This document shows, piece by piece, positions 22,210-33,960 of a DNA stretch of 64,000 nt. This DNA comes from Myotis daubentonii (Eukaryota > Chordata > Mammalia > Chiroptera > Vespertilionidae). The stretch is taken from contig NC_081841.1 of assembly GCF_963259705.1 (NCBI RefSeq), positions 93,914,559-93,978,558 of the forward strand. Reading direction: 5' to 3'. The position numbers and the translations under genes were made by a program. The notes under the pieces were generated by a model, which was not told the origin of the DNA, searched no databases, and saw nothing but the letters and a program-made list of their open reading frames with translations. How positions within the stretch are numbered: the stretch's first letter is position 1; every line of letters begins with the position of its first letter.

Positions 22210-22433
22210 GGAATTTTTTAAAATATATTTTATTGATTTTTTACAGAGAGGAAGGGAGAGGGATAGAGAGTTAGAAACATCAATGAGAGAGAAACATTGA
22301 TCAGCTTCCTCCTGCACACTCCCTACTGGGGATGTGCCCGCAACCAAGGTACATGTCCTCGACCGGAATCGAACCTGGGACCCTTGAGTCCGCAGGCCGA
22401 CACTCTATCCACTGAGCCAAACCAGTTAGGGCA
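22210..22433 (-). mobile_element. Ves SINE, antisense, with 18-bp target duplication
   Basis: On the + strand the tail comes first ('attttattgattttttacag'), then 'gggatagagagttagaaaca', then 'tactggggatgtgcccgcaa', then the tRNA-like part ('ccggaatcgaacctgggacc', 'ctctatccactgagccaaac'). The flanks CTCTCCCATTCCTTTTAA at 22192-22209 and 22434-22451 are identical, an 18-bp duplication. Low divergence and a perfect duplication suggest a young insertion. Ves SINEs are characteristic of vespertilionid bats. Confidence 0.95.
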
Positions 22434-22519
22434 CTCTCCCATTCCTTTTAAACCACCACGGTGATCAAAGTCACCCAGGGATGGTCAGCCTGGCCCCGAG
22501 CCAGCAGTGCTATCAGAAA

Positions 22520-22715
22520 AACCTCTTCTCCATCCCATTTACATTGCTGTTATGATCTTGAGCAAGTCACTTCACCAGGCTTCGTGTTAATCTGTAGATT
22601 AGAGGTTTCAACATCAACCTCTCAGGGACATTTAAACTAGTAAATAAAGCAATGTATGTGAAGTACTTAGCACAGTGCCCAGCACAGGAGGCGCTAACAA
22701 ATAGGGGCTATTACT
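22520..22715 (+). repeat. MIR-like SINE
   Basis: 'gatcttgagcaagtcacttc', 'gtagattagaggtttcaaca', 'gaagtacttagcacagtgcc' and 'cagcacaggaggcgctaaca' follow the sense MIR order through its 3' part. Confidence 0.7.
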
Positions 22716-23244
22716 GTTGAGCTGCTGCCCAGACCCTTTTCCTTGCTTCAGTTTCAGATAAGAACCAACTAACACCAAGTGTTTACCCCCAAACTGGATA
22801 AATCCCCATACCCCAGTCCAGTTACCTGGCTGATGAGCTTGTATCTGGCTTTGCCTCATGGCCTTTGGCTTTCCAGTCAATGTCTGTAGTCTACCAGTGT
22901 CTGTGGTCTGATTTCAGCCCATAGCCCACTCTCCCTCCCTGTCTGTGGTTCTCCAGGACTCAGATAGCAGCTCAGACCCGGTGCCAACTCCTTGGTGTTT
23001 ACCTGGGAATGACCTGTGCTCGTTGTCATTCCTGGATCCTCACTTGTTGCTGTATTCTGCTTCCTTGTGCTTCTTCTGGGGTCTGCTGCTGCCCTCAGCC
23101 TTGAATTGCCAAACCATGAGCTCTGGCACCAAAGCAATGCCCCATTCACTTTCCTTTCACAGACTCTTTGGGGTCCTTTCTGTTTCTCTGTGATACCCTA
23201 GCTTTCTTCCACGTCTTCCCATCCTATACTCTTTCTCTATTCTT

Positions 23245-23459
23245 TTTAAAAAATATATATATTTATATTGATTTCAGAAAGGAAGGGAGAAGAAAAGAGA
23301 GCTAGAAACATCAATGATGAGAGAGATTCATTGATCGGCTGCTTCTTTCTTGCCCCCTTCTGGGGATGAGCCAGCAACCCGGGCATGTGCCCTAACTGGG
23401 AATCAAATCATGACCTCCTGGTTCATAGGTCGATGCTCAAACACTGAGCCACTCTGGGG
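23245..23459 (-). mobile_element. Ves-like SINE, antisense, with target duplication
   Basis: The order is an A/T-rich tail, then 'gagctagaaacatcaatgat', then 'ttctggggatgagccagcaa', then 'gggaatcaaatcatgacctc', then 'tcgatgctcaaacactgagc'. The flanks TCTTTCTCTATTCTT at 23230-23244 and 23460-23474 are identical (15 bp). The body is more diverged from the copies at 22210 and 37171, so it is an older subfamily. Confidence 0.9.
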
Positions 23460-23789
23460 TCTTTCTCTATTCTTAATACCTCCACCCAGTCTTGGACTCT
23501 CCTCCTTTCTACTCACCCCTGGCCTACTCCAGGCCACTCCTGTTCGCTCTATCTAAAATGTCTCAGCCTTTGTTTCTGTCACAAGAGATCACTGCTCCAA
23601 AAGATCTTAAACCAATTTCTACTAAGGTGTTAATACAAATGGTGGCTTCAGGGCTATATTTACATTTTAACAAAGAACTCTAAGGGAGACCAAAACTTTA
23701 ACCCAAGGAATGAACTCTTAGTGGTAGACTATTAAGCACCATAATGGGTCATGGGCATCAAATATTTACGACAGAGCTGCCTTCTCCTA

Positions 23790-26080
23790 GACTGCTCTTA
23801 AAGACCTCAGTTTTCTCTATGTATTTTGGAGCTCTATTTCTAGGTTCATATATGTTTGTAGTTGTTTATTTTTTCTTTATGAAATAGCACTTTATCATTA
23901 TAAAGTATCCTTCTTTGTCTTTATAGCAATTTGTATCTAAAATCTATTATTTATGATATTAGTATAGTCACAACAGTTCTCTGTCAGTTGCTGTTTGCAT
24001 GGTGTATTTTTCCATTTTTTAACTTTCAACCTATTTGTGCCTTTGAGTCTAAAATGATCCTCTTATAGACAGCATATAGTTGGATAGTGTTTTAAATCTA
24101 TTCCTCACATCTCTGCCTTTTAATTGGCAAGTTTAAACTGTTTATATTTAATGTAATTAGTAAATTAAGATTTATGCCTGCCATTTTGCTATTTCGTTTT
24201 TATATTTCAACTAGAGGCTCGGTGCATGAAATTCATGCACGGGGGGGGGGGGGTTCCCTCAGCCCAGCCTGCACCCTTTCCAATCCAGGACCCCTTGGGG
24301 GATGTCCAACTGCCGGTTTAGGCCCAATCTTGGGAATTGGGCCTAAACTGGCAGTTGGACATCCCTCTCATAATCCTGGACAGCTGGCTCCTAATTGCTC
24401 ACCTGCCTGCCTGCCTGGTTGCCAACTGTCCCCCCTCTGCTGGCCTGGTCACCCCTAACTGCCCACCCCCCACCGGCCTGGTCTCCCCATGCAGCCTGCT
24501 GTTCAGTCATTTGGTCATCCCTCACTAATCCCCCTGCTGGCCTGGTCACCCCACACAGCCTGCTTGTTCAGTTGTTCTGTCCTCCCTCACTAACTCTGGT
24601 TGTAGGCAGCCATCTTGTGAGGGTGTAAGGGTTAATTTGCATATTACCTCTTTATTATATAGAATGTCTTTTTTTCCTCTATCCCTCCATTACTGCCTTC
24701 TTTTGTCTTAGTTATTTTCTAGTGTGCTGTTTTATTTCCCCTTTTTTTCATTTACTATACTTTTTTAAACTTATTTTTCTTGGTGGTTACCTGATGTTTC
24801 TATTAATATCTCATTTATAACAAACTAGTTTAGATTAATACCTACTTAATTTCAACAGTACACAAAACTGCTTTTGTATAGCTTTATTCCCCCTTCCTTA
24901 TGTTGTTATTGTCACAAATTGCATATTTATACATTTTGTTTCCATCAACATAGATTTACAGTTATTTTATGGAGTTGTCTTCTAAATCAAACAGGAAAAA
25001 AAGGAATTAAAGCAAAAATACATTTGTACCATTTTCTATATTTAATTATATAATTGCTTTTACCAGTGCCCCTTATTTCTTCATATTGATTCAAGTTACT
25101 ATCTAGTGTTCTTTCATTTCAGTCATATTTATTATAGAGCAGGTCTGCCAAAGACAAACTTTCTTAGTTTTGTTTATCTAGAAATGACTGAATGGTAACT
25201 GTAAGATATAGAACTTTTGGTTTATAACGCCCCCTACCACTTGCCAACTTTCCCTCCTCCCCCCACCCTCCTTGCACGTCCTTCCCTGTTCAGTCAGAAT
25301 GTCAGTACTTTGAATATACTATTCCATTGTTTTTTGGCCTCCATGGTTTCTGATGAGAAATCAGCTGCGAATCTAATTGAGGTTCTTTTGTATATGATGA
25401 ATTGCTTCTTGCTGCTTTGATGTGTCTAGTTATGGATCTCTTTAAGTTTATCCTGCTTGGAGTTGGTTGAGCTTCTTGGATGTGTATATTAATGTGTTTC
25501 ATCAAATTTGGGAAGTGTTTGGTCATTACTTTGTTAAATATTTTTTTCTGCCCCTTTCTCCTTCTCTTTTCTTTCTAGGACTCCTATTATGCCCATGGTG
25601 GCATGCTCTATGATGTCTCATAGGTTTTGAGGCTCTGTCCAATTTTCTTCATTCTTTTTACTTTGTGTTCCTCATACCAGATTATCTCAATTGCCTTATC
25701 TTCAAGTTCACTGAGCCTTTCTTCTGCCTGCTCAAATATGCTATTGGGATCCCCTAGTGAATTTTTCATTTTCATTATTGTACTTTTCAATTTCAAAATG
25801 TCTCTTTGTTTCCTTTTTATAATTGTTACTTCTTTGTTGATATTCTGTATTTGGAGAGACATTGTTTTCATACTTTCCTATAGTTCTTTAGACATTGTTT
25901 CCTTTAGGTCTTTGAAAATATTTTTAAAAGCTGATTTAAAGTTCAAAGAACTGATGTACAAATCAAGCTCTGCTTTCTATCCCTGCTTTCTTCTTTATAT
26001 TCCATACCACATAGCCAGAACTCTGAGTTCATTTGTTAGCCCTACCTCTAAGCTCCTCCCCATCATATTTTATCTCTTCT
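23790..26080 (-). mobile_element. LINE-1/HAL1-like element (antisense) with ORF1 remnant, split by a Helitron
   Basis: On the - strand the segments around 25870-25610 and 25526-25310 resemble L1 ORF1 protein: a coiled-coil part with ERLSELEDKAIEI followed by KRMKK, and downstream a stretch beginning FPNLMKHINIHIQEAQ. These correspond to the coiled coil and the RNA-binding domain. The frame is broken between them, so the ORF1 is a pseudogene. Sequence from 23790 to 25200 is AT-rich and fits an L1/HAL1-type 3' region, interrupted by the Helitron at 24211-24664. Whether the element is HAL1 (ORF1 only) or L1 cannot be decided by eye. Borders are approximate. Confidence 0.75.
24211..24664 (-). mobile_element. 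Non-autonomous Helitron (HeliBat type), antisense, nested in LINE
   Basis: Read on the - strand it begins TTCTATATAATAAAGAGG and ends with the hairpin gtgcatgaatttcatgcac and GAGCCTCTAG. The first bases TT.. instead of TC.. are a single change from the usual end. In its own orientation the flanks are A before and T after. A run of 14 G lies just inside the 3' hairpin on the + strand (about 24241-24254). It contains an internal inverted segment ('ggcccaatcttgggaattgg' region, 24312-24360) and no coding sequence. Confidence 0.9.
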
Positions 26081-26096
26081 GAATTGGAGGGAGAAC

Positions 26097-26178
26097 ATGA
26101 AACTCAGAAGTCCTTCAGATCTGAGAACCCTCCTCTCATGAAACTCAGAAGTCCTTCAGATCTGAGGATCCTCCTCTC
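26097..26178. repeat. Tandem duplication, 41-bp unit, two copies
   Basis: The unit beginning ATGAAACTCAGAAGTCCTTC occurs at 26097-26137 and directly again at 26138-26178. The copies differ at two or three positions near their 3' ends. They abut the 5' side of the antisense LINE. Confidence 0.95.
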
Positions 26179-28439
26179 CATTTTGAGCTTCTGGGTTCTG
26201 TGCTAGAGATGAGCAGCCCAAGGAGGTATCCAGTTCCTTGGAAGTGAAGAAGGCCAGACATCCTCAGGCAGCTTCTCCTCCTGCCAAGAATTCAGACATT
26301 CCACAAAGCTTTGGTCAAAAGGTATAAATGATAGAAGACTGCAAATCAGAAGCTTTTTTAAAAAAGCAGATTAATGACTTCAAAATAATGAAATCACAGT
26401 ACACAAACATACAAAACCTAAGACTTAAATGCCCTGTTGCTGAGTGGCCCTGTGAGTACTGCCATCTCTCCTCCTGTCATCTGAGGAATGGAAATTGGTT
26501 TATACAAATTCTAATCAGGTTCAGTCAAAATTCATAGGATTTTACATTCTTATCCTGGGGTATATAGGTTGTGGTGGGGGATATTGATAATGGTTAACAG
26601 GATATAGGAGGTTTCTAAACCTCCCCCACTTCCTAAATCTATTAATGTGTCCATTAATAAACATGTTAATTATCAGCAGTAGAAGTAACAAAGAACATCA
26701 TAACTCTAACCTTGAACAAAGGTCAGTGGAGCCAAGTTCATTGAAGTGTCCTACTTAGGAAAAAGATCTTGCTGGAAATGCTGGAGGTTGGGAAACCACA
26801 TAACACTTGGCAGAGGACCTGGAATCAATGTGGAAACTGAGGAGCATTGGCGAGGTGGGTCATTCATCACCCTGCGGCAGGACTGAGTCAAGCCCAAGAA
26901 CTGACCTATCTCAGGCCTGGGACTTGATCAGGGCTTTGGCTCTGATTCAGAAGTGGGACTTACAGGCTCTTGTCATAACACCAGGAGATTCTTCTCCCAA
27001 CAAATGAGAACTCATAGAGCCAGTGAGGCCTGTGCTATCATAATGAGTTAATTGCTTGATCCATCTGACCTATAAAAATAAATGCTACCCATAAAAACAC
27101 CACACTACCAAGCAAAAATACGGAAAGAATGAACTTTTTTTAAAAAAAACTTGGAAACAGAAATTGAAACATGTGGACTTCAAGGGGCCTTAGAATGTTT
27201 GAGTAATGTGACTATAGAACTAGAATTCATTAAGCATGTGTAGCACTAGGTCAAGGGCAGAGTGTCAGGGGCAATTCAATATCTGGCCCATGAACTCCCC
27301 AGGCTATTCTGTAATGATAGTGTGCAGTGATTATTTATACACACTGCCCCAAGGGCTCTAATGAGCAAAATGCACTGGATTGAGCTCCTGAGGCAGAAGC
27401 ATTCATCTCTGTCACCTCATGTTTAGCACAGTGACTGGCAAACAATGCTTGCCTAAAGGAGCACTCAGAGCAGAGCTTCATTTCTCAAGAACAAGGCTCA
27501 CCACTTGGTGAATTCACTCCCCTGGAGCCCCAGGTCCCAAAGGCTGGACCTCTGGGCCTGTGACCTGGTAGACCCATGGGGTTTGCGTCAGTGCTTCAAA
27601 TGAGTCAAATGTTTTAAAATGCTTCTGGTTTTTAAAACAAAGTGTTGAGGAGCAGTCTAGCTGCTGCAATTTAATTGCCTTTCAGACAGTGTGATGCCCA
27701 TCAGAGCATTCCAGCTCATCACCCTGCAGCCACCCCAGCTGCCACGAGCAGCAGCAATCCATTACCCACAGGCAGCTCAACAACTTAATTTGACTTGAGC
27801 TCCATGCTTCTGCGCATAAAAAGACACTTGTCTGCCCAGTTCTCCTTCTTCCTGGTGTGGAACCAGCCATCTTTACCCAGGCTGTGCTCCCCACAAATTA
27901 TATGACCTTGAGCAAAACCTGGAACTGCATGATACTGTGAGCCCCAGCTTCCAAGTCTGTACAATAGTGCTCTCTGCCCAACTGCCCTCACGGGGTAGTG
28001 AAGGTCAAATGAGAACTCTGAGGAAAGGGCTTAGTCAACTGAAAGTCTGTAGACAAATGTGAGTTATTAAATTTGTGCAAGAGACCAAACAAAACAAAAT
28101 AGGAAAAAGAAAGAAAAGCCCACATTTGGTAACTGGGATAAGCTGAGGCCTCAGGTAAGAGCAGCTCCCATTTCCCTGGGCCAATAGAATAAGGAGAACT
28201 TGCATCCTTTCAAGCTAGAGACTTTTATCTAAGAAAGCTTTGTACCCTCACTCCGCTTTGACATTGGACAAGGCCAGCATCGCAGATGATAAGGTTCTCA
28301 CTGGCAGGGCTCTGGACTCAGTATTGTACTTACTGGGGCCTGGTATGTAATAGATATGAGGCAGTGGATGGGTGGGTTTGTTGCCCATCAAGACTTTATA
28401 TAGCACATTCCTAATTAAACCACCTTTATATTAGATTTA
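26179..28439. other. Intergenic, little recognised
   Basis: Apart from a sense MIR-like element near 27895-28075 I recognise no gene or named repeat in this stretch. It is moderately AT-rich with short incidental frames. Confidence 0.5.
27895..28075 (+). repeat. MIR-like SINE
   Basis: 'tatgaccttgagcaaaacct', 'gtctgtacaatagtgctctc', 'gtgaaggtcaaatgagaact' and 'gggcttagtcaactgaaagt' follow the sense MIR order. It is diverged. Confidence 0.6.
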
Positions 28440-28604
28440 TAAAACACTTTGGGATGATGCAAAAGTTCTGGAGTTGGAGAGTACTGATGGTTGCACACAA
28501 TCTTGTGAATGTACTAATGCCACTAAGCTGTACATTTAAAAATGGTTAAAATTATAAATTTTGTTATGTAGATTATACCTCAATACATTTAAAAAAAAAA
28601 AACT
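28440..28604 (+). mobile_element. LINE-1 3' end fragment, sense
   Basis: 'tgatggttgcacacaatctt', 'gtgaatgtactaatgccact' and 'gtacatttaaaaatggttaa' followed by 'gttatgtagattatacctca' and a poly-A run at 28588-28603 match the 3' terminal part of older L1M-type elements. Confidence 0.85.
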
Positions 28605-30816
28605 ACCTTCTGAAACGTTTATATTCCTTGAATGAATGAAGGATGGATTCTCTTCAATGCCCAACAACTGGGCTCTAAGATGCTCAATGTTTGTCTCAAG
28701 TTATATCCAGAGGTGAGGGAGCAGGAAAGGGTCCTCTGAGTACTTGAGGAAACACCTAGAAACCTACAGTGTACATTAACATGCCACAACAATGCCATGG
28801 CTCTCCTTCGCTGAAGGCCCTCGAGCCAACCTCACCCCACACCCACTCAATGGGGGAGGGACTCTCGGTCCTCCTGGCTTCTCTTTGGGAGCTTGGCTCC
28901 CCCTGTATATAAGGTACTGGGCAGGACCTTCATATTCCACATGCCAACAGGAGCACCTAGTCGGACCCCAGAGTAGGGGCTCAATGAGAGTGTGTTGAAT
29001 GACAATAAAAAATAAATGACAAATGTCTTTTGTTGTTCCTGGAATTTTGTTGCATTGACTACAGCTGCAAATACATTCATTAGCACCCAGAAATATTTTG
29101 GTTTTACAAGATTTATGTTGTAATAATGTATAGTAAGGAGACTGGGAACCAGCATAGACGGATCAGTGTGGAAGAGGGACGGGCATATTGCGTTCAGGGA
29201 GGGCTGACTTTGGTGTTACACTTGTTCTGAGTGACTCAAGAGAGCTGGGAATGCAGACAGTGGGGACTTGATTTATCGCAAGGAAGCTTATCCCAGTGAA
29301 CATGGTCCAGCAATGGAATGGGCTGCCTCACTCGGTAGTGAGCTCTCTGACACTGGAGGTGTTCAAGCAGATGAACTCTTCTTTTCGGAATGTCAGTGAG
29401 AAACTAGATACAGTGAATTACAAGGAACCCACCTCCACTTTCTCTCCTGGTCTCCCCCTACTGTGCCGGGCCAGCACAGCCAAGGGTTCGGTGAGCCTGG
29501 GTGGGGGGAGGGGGGGCAGCGAAGGATGTAGAAAAGACAGACAAAGAGAATAAGCTGGGTCTAGGTGGATCTCCCGTGCCTGGCTAAGGCCACAGAGAGG
29601 GACCCAGACAGCAAGCTGATGCTTTATTTTATAGCCAGAGGTAAACAAGGTAGTGGTCACCATAGTTACAATGTTCTTGTGAGTTTCACTTGGTTTAGCA
29701 GCACTTGCTGTACCTCCCCCAGCCCATTAGCTACCCAGATAAGATCTAGGGAGCATCATAAGGTCAAGCCTAATTATGCTAAGAGGGCTGTGCCCTCTAA
29801 GCTGGGACTTGTTTGTGGCTTTGCCAACAGGTCAGCCCCAGGCTTAACCCTATAGCCGCTCCCTACACCCTACTTTCCCTCCCTTTCTTCTTTTTCTTTA
29901 TCTTTCTAACTCTCTATCATCCTCTTCACCTCCCAACCTCCAGCCTGTGCTCTCACATCAGGGATTGGAAAGCACCTGGCCTAAAAGTCAACCGAAGAGG
30001 TTTGGGCTTCACAGCTCGTCTGGCATGGGGAGGGGTGCTGAGGCCTCACCAGTGTCCAGCCAGCTCTCTACTGTGCCAAGTGAAATTACCAGCTTCCCAG
30101 TGTGGGTCTATTTAAATCAGCCTCTCATGTCTGATGGATTTAAAAATATGCTAGAAGGTAGCATCTTAAATACAAGAAACACAAACAAGCAGATGAGGCT
30201 GCATTTTCCTTCCTCTATGTTCATCCCTCTCTCTTTCTCTTCCTCCCCCTTCCCTTTCCTGCCCCCTCCCAGAGTAGTTTTTATTCATGAGGGCCATCTC
30301 CTCCCTCTCCCCACCCCTTCTCTTCTCTCAGTGGCATGAAGTTTGCAGCCTGAGCAATGGCTGGGAGGCCCTGGGGTCTATCCGGGTTCCCTCCTTAACT
30401 TGGTGAGAGACAAGTATGACCACCCTCATGAGTGCTGTGCACCCTTACTCCTAGCTCACTGCCTGCCTAACCACTGGTCTTCTGCATTGACTATTGTGTG
30501 AAAATGCAGAGCTAGACTGATCCCAGAGCAGGCTCACCAAGCTCCCCTGTGCTCATGCAGGAGGAGGGACTTGCCAGGGTCTCAGGTCAGTGAGCAGCCA
30601 TGCTGGCTCCTGGCTGTCTTGGCGTCACAGTTGCCTTTCCAATTCTATATGCTCTGCTTGCTGGGAAGGTCATTTGCTACCCCTAGTTCCTCTGACGATC
30701 AATAGTCCACCTGTGAGGGTTTCACAGGCTCCTGTCACAGCAGGGTTCCCAGTCTGTCCCCTGATATTTACTGGGAACTGGTTCTGGGGCCTTGGCCCAC
30801 TTTGGTTGATCTAACC
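28605..30816. other. Intergenic, little recognised
   Basis: It contains a CR1/L3-like fragment (29290-29410), a G-run cluster (29499-29516) and CT-rich stretches at 29870-29930 and 30220-30330. No gene was recognised. Confidence 0.5.
29290..29410 (+). repeat. CR1/L3-like LINE fragment
   Basis: The block 'gggctgcctcactcggtagt', 'gagctctctgacactggagg' and 'tgttcaagcagatgaa' resembles the conserved 3' part of CR1/L3 LINEs, which reads similarly around '..gaggtagtgagctcc..gaggtgttcaagcagag'. It is very old. Confidence 0.6.
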
Positions 30817-30968
30817 CAGTGGTTGGCAAACTGCGGCCCCTTGAGTGTGTCTCTTCCACAAAATACCACGTGCGGGCGCACACCTACAGTGTGATTGAAA
30901 CTTCGTGGCCACACTCAAGGGGCCAAAGATCCGCATGTGGCTCGTGAGCCGCAGTTTGCCGACCACTG
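30817..30968. mobile_element. Short hAT element with 8-bp target duplication
   Basis: Inverted ends CAGTGGTTGGCAAACTGCGG (left) and CCGCAGTTTGCCGACCACTG (right) enclose 152 bp. The 8-bp direct repeat ATCTAACC lies at 30809-30816 and 30969-30976. It has no coding sequence. The near-perfect ends and perfect duplication point to recent movement by a hAT transposase supplied elsewhere. Confidence 0.95.
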
Positions 30969-30976
30969 ATCTAACC

Positions 30977-32342
30977 CAATTTTCTCCTGCTGTGATTCAA
31001 GTCATGTTCCCTCTAGTCCCTGAGCATCATCTCTTGGAGACTTGATAAGTAGGCCCTGCCGCATGCTTCCTATCTTGTGGGTGGTGGCCAGCTGCTGGGT
31101 TGCAGTGGTTGAAATCAGAACTGCTTCACCTGAAACAGCAGCACCGCCTGCCCCACACCACGGAGTGATTTTAGCTCCTGCACTCAACCTTCGCTGCTCA
31201 TTGGAATCACTGGGGGGAGAGGGGAGAATAGGGGAAGGATTTTTCTTTATTTTAACTAGTTTATTTCTTCATATTTATTCCACTTTTAATTGTTTTATCT
31301 ACTTTATTATTTTTTAAAAATCTTGCGCTCCCCTCCTACCATAAATTCTGATTTAATTATAAGTTAAAAGAGTTTAAACAATTGTTTAATATTACCATTA
31401 TTATCAATAATAATGGAATGGAATAATAGAAAGTAAAAAATCTGCTTGTGTGTGAACATTTTCTTGACCTTGGATCTGCCCTTGTGTGCCTCTGTCTTTG
31501 CCCATGCTCTTCCCTCTGTCTGGATTCTTTAAGGGAATTTCAATGACTTGTCTATGGTCCTGCAACAGGTCTTTAGTTAAGCAGATGGCCAACAGGATTG
31601 AGGCCTCCCTGGTACTGTGGACCCTCTCAATTATCAGGCCGTAGATAGCAGTCACCTGATTCCCTGTACTCAGGAGGAAATGTTGGGGCTCAGGTGCCAC
31701 ACAACACACACACACACACTGATGAAGCCACACATTCTACCCATTTTAATTTTATCCTTGACTCCCTCCCCAGTTGTCCTACCATTTATGACTTGAAATA
31801 CATTCCACAAAAGTTGCAATATATGCCATTACACTATGCCCTTGGAACATAAAAAAGAACTAAAAAAAATGAAGAAGCTCAAAGTCAGTGATGGAGCTAT
31901 ACTAGCAGATGGAGAGACTATGAGAGACTGCAGTGTAGTATGGGAAGTGAGACTTTAGCAGGATTAAGTTGCCCCTGGAGTTGGAGGGGGAAGGACAGGG
32001 AAGATGGGTAGAGGCAGCCATGTCTTAACAAAGGATTCAGTGATGGTCTGAGAAGTGAAATCAAAGGGAAGCCCTCAGGCAAAGATGGAAAGAAAGGGAG
32101 TAGCTCAACAGTCAGGAATACCAAGGGGAGAGAAGGGCCCCAGGAGAGTGAGCTGGCTTGGGGACCCACTGGTGCTGGGTTTATGGCTGTAGCAGAGTGC
32201 AGGGTGAGGAGTCTGGGGTTGGCTGAAGCTGGGCTTTGAGAGTAAGTTGGGGATGGAAACAGAGAAGCCCAAAACTTGAGAGCTGCTCTCCTGCATCAGA
32301 AGAGTTTAAATGTCACCCTGTAGATGACAAGGAGCCTTTAGG
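30977..32342. other. Intergenic, little recognised
   Basis: AT-rich low-complexity sequence at 31240-31440 and a short (AC)n at 31705-31720. No gene was recognised. Confidence 0.5.
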
Positions 32343-32563
32343 CAGTGGTTCTCAACCTTCTTAATGCTGCGACCCTTTAATACAGTTCCTCATGTTATGG
32401 TGACCCCCAATTTCATTGTTACAAATTGAACATAATGAAAGCATAGTGATTAATCACAAAAACAATATGTAATTATATATGTTTTCCGATGGTCTTAGGC
32501 GACCCCTGTGAAAGGGTCGTTCGACCCCAAAAGGAGTCGCAACCCACAAGTTGAGAACCGCGG
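32343..32563 (+). mobile_element. SPIN-like non-autonomous hAT element, copy 1
   Basis: The left end is CAGTGGTTCTCAACCTTC and the right end is ..CACAAGTTGAGAACCGCGG. The blocks 'ctgcgaccctttaatacagt', 'tcctcatgttatggtgaccc' and 'gacccctgtgaaagggtcgt' match the SPIN family as remembered. The candidate flanking 8-mers (CCTTTAGG versus GCTTTAGA) are imperfect. It is about 85-90% identical by eye to copy 2 at 47289-47502. Confidence 0.88.
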
Positions 32564-33864
32564 CTTTAGAGGGATGTTAACAGGGCGACAGGTCTGCTTT
32601 ACAATTGTGCCAAAGAGAGTGGAGTGGAAGTAGGAGGCAAGACTGGAGTGCAAGTGAGAGTGGCCCAGGGTGTGGGGAAGAGAAGGAAGAAGGAAGAACT
32701 CATACCAACCAATCTCAACTCTCAGTGTGTCCTAGGTTTGTCTATGAGCCAGGCCATATTGTATTCTTGGCCTTCCCTCTCTGCCTTCCCACAGTCCAGT
32801 GAGTTTTCAGACTACCTGATGCCTCTCCACCCCATACTTTAAGTCATTACATCTCAAACACTGAGTTTTTTCCAATTAAATCCAGAGCCTTAGGAAAGGG
32901 GATTTCTAAGAATAAGGTGGGGACTTAGGGATTATGCGTTGCAAATCTCACACCAAATAAAATTACATTCTGTATAATCCACTACTTTGAATTCTCCAGG
33001 CCATAGTTTCCTCCATGAATAATCAAAGCTCGCTGTGCTTGTGCACTGGGAGGGAGCAACAGAAAACCCACAAGTGTAGGCACGTTAGAGTTTTAGAGTC
33101 TTTTCCTCGACACCCTCTGTGAATCATTTTCTCTGTGTGGAAACTGAGGCTCTGTGAGCATGAGGACCTCCTCTAGAGCAGGGCTGGGGAGCCAGGACTT
33201 CTCTGGCCCAGGACCCTTAAGTCTGAGGCTGGAGCCACTGTGGTTAGACACAATCACACAGTTTGCCCACAGCTTCCATCTCTCCCAGGGCCCCTGAGCC
33301 TGGACACCCACTCAGCCCTATTCCCCTTGCTCTTCCCTCACCTTCCTCAGAAGCCCACATCTCCAAGACCCACTCATGAGAAACATTTGGGAGTGACACA
33401 TGAAAGGAAATCTAATCAGAGATAATCAATATGCAATATTAGCAGAGCCAAATTAACTCCCTGCATGGACAAGTCACCCAGCCCGCAGCCAGCCCGCAGC
33501 CAGCACCCTTAACTCCATTTCCTGACAGCTATTAAAATGATTTTCCAAGAGATAGTCCCATTTCAGCAGAGTCACAGACTGACAAAGTACAGTCAAGCTC
33601 CCCCTTTCTTCTGGCTCCTCATTGGCAAAGCCTCCAGAATTCTCTGTTGTCCAGGCAGGAACTTCATTTCCTCCTCAAGCCTTTCTTTCTCAGCCTGATC
33701 CCTGCCCCTCCAAAAGCCCAGCAGCCATTCTACTCTCTTCCACTGAAAAGCCAGGATCTTCTTGGAAAGTTCTGAGTTCAGGTTCATCAAATAAGAGCTG
33801 TGGAGCTACAGAGTTAGAAAATCACAGATTCTTCATGCTGGCGAGGACCTGCGACCACCGTAAG

Positions 33865-33960
33865 CTAAGCACCGTCATTTCGTAAATGAGAGCGCTGAGG
33901 TCTAGTAGGAAACAGGCCCCTCAAGGCCACACAGTAGGTCCCCAAGTAGGAGTAGCAGGC
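33865..33960 (-). repeat. MIR-like SINE fragment
   Basis: 'cgtaaatgagagcgctgagg' and 'aaggccacacagtaggtccc' match the antisense MIR core. Confidence 0.55.

Noticed and set aside
22340..22433. Antisense tRNA-like segment
   Set aside because: Part of the Ves SINE at 22210-22433, bounded by its target duplication.
25627..26082. 151-codon + strand frame rich in Phe, Ile, Leu and Ser
   Set aside because: It is the antisense shadow of the L1 ORF1-like sequence on the - strand; the hydrophobic composition is an artefact of that.
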